Assembly (NCBI GenBank): GCA_040394255.1
Contig: JBEBSP010000050.1
Coordinates: 1 to 16,677, forward strand
Direction of reading: 5' to 3'
DNA length: 16,677 nt
Origin: Agaricicola taiwanensis_A
GTDB lineage: Bacteria; Pseudomonadota; Alphaproteobacteria; Rhizobiales; Methylopilaceae
Made by a program: the position numbers and the translations under genes. Below are positions 1 through 5,000 of this stretch, piece after piece. The notes beneath the pieces were generated by a model. That model ran no database searches and had not been told where the DNA came from. It worked only from the letters and a program-made list of their open reading frames with translations. The first letter of the stretch is position 1; the number at the start of each line of letters is the position of its first letter.

Positions 1-35
1 GAACAGGCAGGGCTGATTCGCATGGTCAGGCTCAT
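1..35 (-). CDS. Start of a leftward gene, cut by the window edge
   Basis: An ATG at 35-33 on the minus strand opens a frame that stays open to the window edge and begins MSLTMRISPAC. It is preceded by a very strong purine-rich ribosome binding site (GAAGGAGGAGG, roughly 42-52 read leftward), which is the main reason for calling a real gene. Only 11 codons are visible, so no family can be assigned. The gene is divergent from the coiled-coil gene that starts at 189, and the two share the intergenic stretch between them. Confidence 0.55.
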   Translation of the reverse strand, partial: MSLTMRISPAC

Positions 36-99
36 CGCTGCACCTCCTCCTTCGAAAAGAGTCAGTCGTTTCAACCGCGTCGATTGCGTTAGTGATCTG

Positions 100-126
100 T
101 TAACCATGCTTGGCTGATCGTTAACG
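100..126. promoter_or_regulatory. CtrA-like half site and second GTTAAC in a divergent promoter region
   Basis: TTAACCAT (100-107) matches the half-site motif known for the alphaproteobacterial cell-cycle regulator CtrA, and a second GTTAAC lies at 120-125. Both sit between the divergent gene starting at 35 and the coiled-coil gene at 189. A small hairpin (CCGGCAG 133-139, CTGCTGG 144-150, one G-U pair) lies further downstream in the probable leader. Binding by CtrA is inferred from the motif only, and such a short motif can occur by chance. Confidence 0.3.
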
Positions 127-188
127 GGGATACCGGCAGGTTTCTGCTGGATCTGAAATATTCCGCGCGACCCCCGGAGGACTGCGTG

Positions 189-620
189 ATGCAAGATGGC
201 CATTCATCCTGGAACGATATCGAGGACACCCTTGGACTGAACGAGGGCGGTTCAGGATTTGATACTGAGAACCTGCAGAAGATGAGCAACATCATCAAAC
301 TCACGCTGTCCCCTCCCACCAGTGACAGCAAGTATGAAAAACTTGATCTGGAAGGCGTCTTGGATATGACGCGGCAGTCCGGCGAAAAGCTGCGCCAGAC
401 CAAGATCCTCCTCGAAGAGCGCGAGTTGCGGACGCAAGAGTTCATTCGCCGCACGACCGATGAACTGCGGGCCGCCCAAGACCGCATCGCCAAGGCCGAG
501 GAACGAATCGCGGCGGCGGAAGCGATGGAAGGAATGGCCGAAGCACGTCTGGTTTCAGCCGAGTCGTGGATTGTTCACATCCAAGACACTCTTTCGGAGT
601 GTTTTGCTTGCGAAAAATAA
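189..620 (+). CDS. Small coiled-coil protein, first of a tandem paralogous pair
   Basis: The 143-residue product has no family I recognise. It has a short acidic N-terminal segment (1-30), a middle part with a leucine-rich stretch (about 30-43), and a long charged alpha-helical region from about 52 to 139 rich in Glu, Arg, Ala and Gln, typical of a coiled coil. There is no signal peptide and no membrane segment, so it is probably cytoplasmic. The start is ATG 189, with GGAGG at 176-180; GTG at 186 is an equally spaced alternative. Residues 52-139 align without a gap with residues 63-150 of the next gene at 38 of 88 identical positions counted by eye, both ending in a W....I.DTL...F signature. 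The pair is therefore a tandem duplication. Its role is unknown; self-association or pairing with the neighbour is an inference. Confidence 0.8.
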   Translation: MQDGHSSWNDIEDTLGLNEGGSGFDTENLQKMSNIIKLTLSPPTSDSKYEKLDLEGVLDMTRQSGEKLRQTKILLEERELRTQEFIRRTTDELRAAQDRIAKAEERIAAAEAMEGMAEARLVSAESWIVHIQDTLSECFACEK

Positions 621-700
621 GTTTGTTTAGATAAAGTTAATCACGAATCGCTGACCCGCATGGGGTTCGGGCTGGTGATTTCTTCATGGAGAGGCGTTCA

Positions 701-1201
701 GTGGAACAAGCTCGGGACCTTCCCTGGGATAATGGTACGGCACAGCCGAAATCACCAAAAGCTTCCGGCGAAGCGGAAAAGAGCAGTTTTGCCGGGCTTG
801 ATAAGGTGTTGAGAGTGGCTCTCGGTCCGAAAGATTCGGCGAATGGCGAGTTGCCTTCGACATCATCTCACCGCAGCCTGTCAAAGCGCGATTTTTCAGC
901 TGCCCTGGATCTGGTTCGGCAATGCGCCGATACCATGAAGCAGCATCAGGACCGCGCTCAGGAAACCGAGGCCCAGACGCAGGAGCTCATGCGGCGTGCC
1001 GCGCAGGAACTCAAGGCGGCCGAGGTTCGCATCCGTTCTGCGGAAAGTCGCGCCCAGGCCGCGGAAAGCCGCGCCACCGCAGCCGAAGCCAGGGCCAAGG
1101 AAGCTGAAGAATGGCTGGCGCGCATTCACGACACTCTGGTCGAACAGTTCGGATCATCGGCAGCCCTTCCGGAAGCGCCTCGCGCCGCCAGCCAGATCTG
1201 A
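701..1201 (+). CDS. Small coiled-coil protein, second of a tandem paralogous pair
   Basis: The 166-residue product is paralogous to the gene just upstream. It has a polar low-complexity N-terminus (1-30), a short LDKVLRVALGP segment (33-43) that resembles the middle of the upstream protein, and a long Ala/Glu/Arg helical region (63-145) with near-heptad AES/AEA repeats at about 113-137. GTG 701 is chosen as start because GGAGAGG (688-694) is spaced correctly for it and because MEQARDLPWDN then lines up with the N-terminus of the paralogue. ATG 686 in the same frame, lacking a clear binding site, would add five residues. There is no signal peptide or membrane segment. The 80 bp gap from the upstream gene shows no terminator, so co-transcription is likely. 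The function is unknown. Confidence 0.8.
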   Translation: MEQARDLPWDNGTAQPKSPKASGEAEKSSFAGLDKVLRVALGPKDSANGELPSTSSHRSLSKRDFSAALDLVRQCADTMKQHQDRAQETEAQTQELMRRAAQELKAAEVRIRSAESRAQAAESRATAAEARAKEAEEWLARIHDTLVEQFGSSAALPEAPRAASQI

Positions 1202-1224
1202 ATCTCTCGGAACAAGACCACAAT

Positions 1225-1255
1225 AAAGGAGCTGGACCCTTGGTCTGGCTCCTTT
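1225..1255 (+). terminator. Strong hairpin, probable terminator of the coiled-coil pair
   Basis: AAAGGAGC (1225-1232) pairs with GCTCCTTT (1248-1255). The stem continues inward through two G-U pairs and GACC/GGTC to a 3-base CTT loop, which makes a 14-base-pair stem. It lies 24 bp after the stop of the second coiled-coil gene. The 3' arm ends in TTT but the following bases (GCGTT) form only a weak U tract, so termination is likely rather than certain. Confidence 0.65.
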
Positions 1256-1358
1256 GCGTTCATGGCTCCGGCAGGTAGCGCCGGTATTCCACCGCGCTCC
1301 AAGCAGGAAGGCACATCAGCACTTGGCTAGGCCGTCGTCATGGGCTTAGAATCGCACC

Positions 1359-1865
1359 ATGAGTACTGTTGCGATCGACTTGCGCCCTGCCCAGGCTTCC
1401 GATGCGGCTTTCATTGCCGCCGTCCATGACGATGCTTGGCGCCTGGCTTACCGTGGCCTGATTCCGGGCCGTGATCTCGAGCGCATGGTCAGCCGGCGCG
1501 GCCCTGACTGGTGGGATGCCGCGATCAAGCGTGGCAGCCGCATAATTCTTCTCACCGTTGCTGGCAGTGTGGCAGGTTACGGATCTTATGGCCGCAACCG
1601 TGCTGCGGCCATAGGGGTCGGCGGAGAAATCTATGAGCTCTATGTCAAACCGGAGTACCAAGGGCTCGGCTTTGGAAAGAGGCTATTCGCGGCCTGCCGC
1701 ATGTCTCTGGATGAGCGCAACCTGACGGGCCTTGCCGTCTGGGCCTTGGCGGACAATCAGGCGGCATGCGGATTTTACCGCTCCCTCGGGGGCGTTGCCG
1801 TGGCAAGAGGAACGGAAACCTTCGGTGAGCGAAGCCTCGAGAAACTTGCCTTCGGGTGGGCGTGA
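1359..1865 (+). CDS. GNAT-family N-acetyltransferase
   Basis: This 168-residue protein is a complete GNAT acetyltransferase, which would transfer an acetyl group from acetyl-CoA to an amine. Motif A is clear at about 90-112, with strand ELYV, then Q101-G-L-G-F-G106, the pyrophosphate-binding loop, and a following helix. Motif B is at about 127-144, with VWAL, then N133, and FYRSLG, the usual C-terminal signature. The N-terminus carries the typical opening strand LRPAQASDAAFI and a W/Y-rich helix. No good ribosome binding site precedes ATG 1359. The gene stands alone between the coiled-coil terminator and ppa in the same direction, 94 bp from ppa. The substrate cannot be predicted from the sequence. 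Confidence 0.9.
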   Translation: MSTVAIDLRPAQASDAAFIAAVHDDAWRLAYRGLIPGRDLERMVSRRGPDWWDAAIKRGSRIILLTVAGSVAGYGSYGRNRAAAIGVGGEIYELYVKPEYQGLGFGKRLFAACRMSLDERNLTGLAVWALADNQAACGFYRSLGGVAVARGTETFGERSLEKLAFGWA

Positions 1866-1959
1866 CCGGTTTCTGAGCTTGCTGCGACGCATATGAAACC
1901 TTGCATCCTTTGGCGATGGGGGGGTAGAGAAGCCCCGACCAACCAAGGACCATTTTTTC

Positions 1960-2487
1960 ATGCGCATTGATGCCATTTCGATCGGAAATAATCCGCCTCA
2001 CGATGTCAACGTGATTATCGAGGTACCGATCGGCGGAGAGCCTATCAAGTACGAACTCGACAAGGAATCCGGCACCCTTGTGGTTGACCGCTTCTTGCAC
2101 ACGGCCATGCGCTACCCAGGAAATTATGGCTTCGTCCCACACACCTTGTCGGAAGATGGCGACCCGGTGGACGTGCTTGTGGCCAACACCCGCGCCATCG
2201 TACCTGGCGCGGTCATCAACTGCCGCCCAGTAGGCGTGCTGAGAATGGAAGACGAAGCGGGAGGCGACGAGAAAATCATTGCCGTCCCCTCATCAAAGCT
2301 CACCAAACGATACGACAAGGTGATGTCCGTCAGTGACCTGCCGGAAATCACGCTCCAGCAAATTTCTCATTTCTTCCAACATTACAAGGATCTTGAAACC
2401 AACAAATGGGTCAAGGTCTTAGGGTTCGAAGGGCCGGATACGGCGCGCCGTATGATCGAGGAAGCCATCGCGCGCGCCAAACGCTGA
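1960..2487 (+). CDS. ppa: Inorganic pyrophosphatase (family I, soluble)
   Basis: The 175-residue enzyme hydrolyses pyrophosphate to two phosphates, which pulls biosynthetic reactions such as nucleotide and aminoacyl-tRNA synthesis forward in the cytoplasm. Its length equals that of the E. coli enzyme, and all the active-site positions I checked are present with an offset of one: E21, K30, E32, R44, Y52, Y56, D66, D68, D71, D98, D103, K105, Y142 and K143. The family signature DGDPVDVLV is at 66-74. ATG 1960 is preceded by AAGGA (1945-1949) at a slightly long spacing of ten. The gene converges with folD, the two stop codons being only ten bases apart, and no separate terminator is visible between them. 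Confidence 0.97.
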   Translation: MRIDAISIGNNPPHDVNVIIEVPIGGEPIKYELDKESGTLVVDRFLHTAMRYPGNYGFVPHTLSEDGDPVDVLVANTRAIVPGAVINCRPVGVLRMEDEAGGDEKIIAVPSSKLTKRYDKVMSVSDLPEITLQQISHFFQHYKDLETNKWVKVLGFEGPDTARRMIEEAIARAKR

Positions 2488-2497
2488 ACGAACCCTG

Positions 2498-3370
2498 CTA
2501 ACGGCCGAGAATGACCTCAGCGGCCGTGACCGTATTGTTCAGAAGGCAGGCGATGGTCATGGGGCCAACACCGCCAGGCACCGGCGTCACGGCACCCGCC
2601 ACCTGCTTCACCTCGTCAAAGGCCACATCCCCGATGAGGCGGGTTTTTCCGCCCTCTCCCGGAACCCGGTTGATGCCGACATCGATCACCACGGCGCCGG
2701 GCTTGATCCAATCGCCTCGGACAAGCTCGGGCCGGCCCACGGCGGCAATCACGATGTCGGAGCGACGGCAGTGATCCGCAAGGTCGCGCGTTCTTGAATG
2801 CGCCATGGTCACGGTGCAGCTTTCCGCCTGCAGCAGCAACGCGACCGGTTTGCCGACAAGAATCGAGCGCCCGATCACCAGCGCTTCACGCCCCGCGAGG
2901 TCCGAACCGAGTACGGTTTTGATCAAAAGAATGCAGCCCTGGGGCGTACAGGGCACAAGGCCGCCCCTTCCCAAGACCAGTCGTCCGGCATTTGCCGGGG
3001 TCAATCCGTCAACGTCTTTTGCGGGATCGATCGCCAGCACCACGCGGTCCGCGTCGATATGCGAAGGCAGTGGCATCTGCACCAGAATACCATGTACCGC
3101 AGGATCTGTGTTGAGACGTTCGACGAGGGCAAGGACCTCCGCTTCCGGTGAATCGCCACTCAATCGATGCTCGAACGACGCCATTCCAGCCGCAACGGTC
3201 TGACGGGCCTTGTTCCGGACATAGACATCGCTCGCAGGATCGTCTCCAACCAGGACCACCGCCAAACCGGGCTGCACGCCGGTCGCTGCCGCAAGCGCCG
3301 CGGCACGCGACGCAGCTTCGTTGCGAACGGTTTCTGCGACAGCTTTGCCGTCAATAATCATGGCCGTCAT
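2498..3370 (-). CDS. folD: Bifunctional methylenetetrahydrofolate dehydrogenase / methenyltetrahydrofolate cyclohydrolase
   Basis: FolD interconverts 5,10-methylene-, 5,10-methenyl- and 10-formyl-tetrahydrofolate with NADP, feeding one-carbon units to purine and formyl-methionine synthesis. The 290-residue product is of normal length. It shows VGDDPAS..Y50V..K54 with the catalytic tyrosine and lysine, then VHGILVQMPLP, DGLTP.N.G.L, PCTPQG, the nucleotide-binding VIGRS.LVGKP and the C-terminal VTPVPGGVGPMT block. ATG 3370 is chosen because it overlaps the stop of the upstream DUF167 gene as ATGA. TTG 3376 and ATG 3361 in the same frame are alternatives. It is the last gene of a leftward trio with yggT and the DUF167 gene, so its translation is probably coupled to theirs. 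Confidence 0.97.
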   Translation of the reverse strand: MTAMIIDGKAVAETVRNEAASRAAALAAATGVQPGLAVVLVGDDPASDVYVRNKARQTVAAGMASFEHRLSGDSPEAEVLALVERLNTDPAVHGILVQMPLPSHIDADRVVLAIDPAKDVDGLTPANAGRLVLGRGGLVPCTPQGCILLIKTVLGSDLAGREALVIGRSILVGKPVALLLQAESCTVTMAHSRTRDLADHCRRSDIVIAAVGRPELVRGDWIKPGAVVIDVGINRVPGEGGKTRLIGDVAFDEVKQVAGAVTPVPGGVGPMTIACLLNNTVTAAEVILGR

Positions 3371-3690
3371 GTGCAATCCTTCATCAATGCACGTTCAAGT
3401 CGGCTTTCCATATCTGCCGGATCGCCTTTTACGGAAATCGTCTTGAGCCGCCCGGTATGCCCGGCTACGAGGGCCAGCGACGACGAAGGCACACCAAGAA
3501 ACTTTGCGAGCACCTTGAGCAGAGCGGCATTGGCCTTCCCATTCTCAGGCGCCTCCGTGACCCGCACCGCCAGGACCGCCCGGTCATCGCTACGCATCTC
3601 GACCCGCCCGACTGCATTCAGACCGCCACGCGGCGTCAGTCTGACTCTAAGCTCAAGGCCGCCTTTTGCCGTGCGGGACCAAGGCCTCAC
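3367..3690 (-). CDS. DUF167 / YggU-family protein
   Basis: This 107-residue protein belongs to the DUF167 (YggU) family, small widespread proteins of unknown molecular function. The family pattern is visible: an opening strand GLELRVRLTPRGG at about 12-24, then the conserved PENGKANAALLKVLAKFLGVP block, followed by SSLALVAG.TGRLKTI. The start is taken as GTG 3690 because it overlaps the TGA stop of the upstream YggT gene as GTGA and gives the family's normal length. A longer open frame continues upstream but lies over yggT. The stop in turn overlaps folD as ATGA. The gene is thus in the middle of a tightly packed leftward cassette. Confidence 0.9.
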   Translation of the reverse strand: MRPWSRTAKGGLELRVRLTPRGGLNAVGRVEMRSDDRAVLAVRVTEAPENGKANAALLKVLAKFLGVPSSSLALVAGHTGRLKTISVKGDPADMESRLERALMKDCT

Positions 3691-3971
3691 AGCTGCGCGT
3701 AGACCCAGATAACCAACTGCTGCAGGAATCGGATGAAAACCAGCAGAACAAGCGGTGACAGGTCGATCCCCCCAAGCGTGGGCAGCACACGTCGGATCGG
3801 CGCAAGCATCGGCTCCGTCAGACGCCAGAGCGTTTCGGCAATGGTGCCGACGACCTGATTTCGCGTATTCACCACATTGAAGGCGATGAGCCACGACAAA
3901 ATTGCCGAGACGATCACGATCCAGAAGCAGATTTCGAGAATATTGAGGATCAGCCAGACGATCGGGTTCAT
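3687..3971 (-). CDS. YggT-family integral membrane protein
   Basis: The 94-residue product has two hydrophobic segments (about 3-25 and 66-90) separated by a polar stretch containing the family pattern TEPMLAPIRRVLP, followed by GGIDLSPLV. This is one half of the duplicated YggT protein of gammaproteobacteria, the usual single-unit form in alphaproteobacteria. The family is linked to osmotic stress and cell-division or envelope functions in some bacteria, but its molecular role is not settled. ATG 3971 is preferred because AAGG lies eight bases before it and the protein then starts directly with the membrane segment; GTG 4010 would add 13 residues. It is the first gene of the overlapping yggT-DUF167-folD cassette. 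Confidence 0.88.
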   Translation of the reverse strand: MNPIVWLILNILEICFWIVIVSAILSWLIAFNVVNTRNQVVGTIAETLWRLTEPMLAPIRRVLPTLGGIDLSPLVLLVFIRFLQQLVIWVYAQL

Positions 3972-4055
3972 GAAGAAAACCTTGGAAGCGGCGGAGAAGG
4001 CATATGCCACTTCTACCCGTCAGATGCCTCAGGGGGCAAGGCTCTGTTCGCCGCC

Positions 4056-4084
4056 TTGACAGGCTCTGAGGCCCCACCGTAAAT
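4056..4084 (+). promoter_or_regulatory. Candidate promoter of tRNA-Ala
   Basis: A perfect -35 hexamer TTGACA (4056-4061) is followed after 17 bases by a weak -10 GTAAAT (4079-4084). This places the transcription start about ten bases before the mature tRNA 5' end at 4100. The -35 match and geometry are good and the -10 is poor, so this is a moderate call. Confidence 0.45.
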
Positions 4085-4099
4085 GACCATCATTCGAAT

Positions 4100-4175
4100 G
4101 GGGCCGTAGCTCAGTTGGGAGAGCGCTGCAATCGCACTGCAGAGGTCAGGGGTTCAAATCCCCTCGGCTCCACCA
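4100..4175 (+). tRNA. tRNA-Ala (anticodon CGC)
   Basis: The 76-base sequence folds into a complete cloverleaf. The acceptor stem GGGGCCG pairs with CGGCTCC and includes G3-U70, the alanine identity pair. The D arm GCTC/GAGC, the anticodon stem CTGCA/TGCAG and the T arm AGGGG/CCCCT with a TTCAAAT loop are all intact. The seven-base anticodon loop ATCGCAC gives anticodon CGC at positions 34-36, which reads GCG codons. The discriminator A73 and the CCA end are encoded. No copy of its 3' end is visible elsewhere in the window, so there is no sign that it serves as an integration site here. Confidence 0.97.
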
Positions 4176-4478
4176 AATACAACACAATCACCATCGGGCG
4201 AGGTGGACGCGGCCACCTCACATCCCATGCGAGGACAGCCATCCCGGGATGGCCTGCCTCCATCAAGAGGCAGCCTCCCGGGCATATGTCTGGCCGGATA
4301 CGCACACACCTGATACCGGCGCATGCGCGGTTCAACGCAAAACACTTGCCACATCCGCGAACCATAGATGATGTGGCCATCAGATGCAGTCATGCTAGAT
4401 GAAGGAAACCATCCTTATCGGGCATGGCATTTTGCAACGCATTCTGCTCCAGCGGCGGATCGTCAGGCCCGTCATGAA
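4176..4478. other. Gene-free stretch with several inverted repeats
   Basis: I see no convincing gene in these 303 bp; the open frames lack ribosome binding sites and family resemblance. It contains GAGGTGG (4200-4206) pairing with CCACCTC (4213-4219) shortly after the tRNA, a perfect 16-base palindrome GCCATCCCGGGATGGC (4238-4253), and CTGCCTC (4254-4260) pairing with GAGGCAG (4267-4273). None is followed by a T run. They may end or process the tRNA transcript, but that is inference. Confidence 0.5.
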
Positions 4479-4486
4479 TCATGACG
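4470..4486. repeat. 7-bp inverted repeat over the TerB-gene stop codon
   Basis: CGTCATG (4470-4476) and CATGACG (4480-4486) are perfect inverted copies separated by AAT, and the TGA stop of the TerB-domain gene (4481-4479 on the minus strand) lies at the centre. No T run follows in the leftward direction, so a classic terminator is not supported. Confidence 0.4.
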
Positions 4487-4946
4487 TATGATTGCGGAAA
4501 CGTTTCGAGATGCTCTGCTTGAGAAGCAAGCGCTCGCGTTGATCTATTCCCAAGAGCTCGGCGACGCGCCAGACAATGTTGTCTTCCAGCTCATGGACGC
4601 CACCATCGGCATAGACAAGTTCCCAAAGGGCGGAGATCAGGGACAGGCGGTCTTCCCGACGGAGATTTTGCTTGAGAACGCTTGTGAAGCCATAGAGATC
4701 GATTGCTTGCTGGTCGCTCTCCGTCGCCGCGGCAATCAACGCATCGGTCGCATCCTCGTCGAGGGCGAAACGCTGGGCGACAATCTGACGGAGAGCAGCT
4801 TTCTCCTCATCTTCGACAAGACCATCCGCCGCCAGCACATGGCACATCAATGCGACGGCTGCGACCTGTGGTCCATCGCTGTCAAAAGGAATAAGGCCCG
4901 CAGGATCAAGGAGGCGCGCTACGAAGGAGCGAACATAATCGAGCAT
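4479..4946 (-). CDS. TerB-domain (tellurite resistance TerB-like) protein
   Basis: The 155-residue protein matches the TerB-like all-helical domain. A first ADG..E..E motif lies at about 40-48 and a second Y112-ADG..HELED at about 112-122, the paired acidic sites seen in TerB and related domains. The hydrophobic helices between them are intact and the length is usual for stand-alone members. The family name comes from tellurite-resistance operons, but single TerB-domain proteins in alphaproteobacteria have no proven role and no other ter gene is present here. It has no signal peptide. No ribosome binding site precedes ATG 4946, whereas a perfect TATAAT lies five bases upstream, which suggests leaderless translation. 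It follows the giant adhesin gene by 54 bp on the same strand. Confidence 0.88.
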   Translation of the reverse strand: MLDYVRSFVARLLDPAGLIPFDSDGPQVAAVALMCHVLAADGLVEDEEKAALRQIVAQRFALDEDATDALIAAATESDQQAIDLYGFTSVLKQNLRREDRLSLISALWELVYADGGVHELEDNIVWRVAELLGIDQRERLLLKQSISKRFRNHTS

Positions 4947-4951
4947 TGGCT

Positions 4952-4957
4952 ATTATA
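4952..4957 (-). promoter_or_regulatory. TATAAT -10 box directly before the TerB-domain gene
   Basis: On the minus strand TATAAT occupies 4957-4952 and is separated from ATG 4946 by only five bases. Transcription from it would start at or within one or two bases of the initiator ATG. No good -35 is visible at 16-18 bases upstream (GGCAGA is what is found), so the promoter may need an activator or an alternative element. It lies in the 54-base gap after the adhesin gene. Confidence 0.4.
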
Positions 4958-5000
4958 AACAGAGATGGAATCGCTCTGCCATTCACCAATTGATGAAGGA

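Noticed and set aside
89..493. Leftward 134-codon frame opposite the first coiled-coil gene
   Set aside because: It is a shadow frame rich in Ser and Arg without a ribosome binding site, while the rightward frame has GGAGG and a paralogue next to it.
4100..4175. tRNA-Ala as an attachment site for a genomic island carrying the adhesin gene
   Set aside because: I found no second copy of the tRNA 3' end in the window and no integrase or mobility gene.
4479..4946. TerB-domain gene as evidence for a tellurite-resistance operon
   Set aside because: No terA, terC, terD, terE or terZ homologue is nearby. Single TerB-domain proteins are widespread and are not by themselves resistance determinants.
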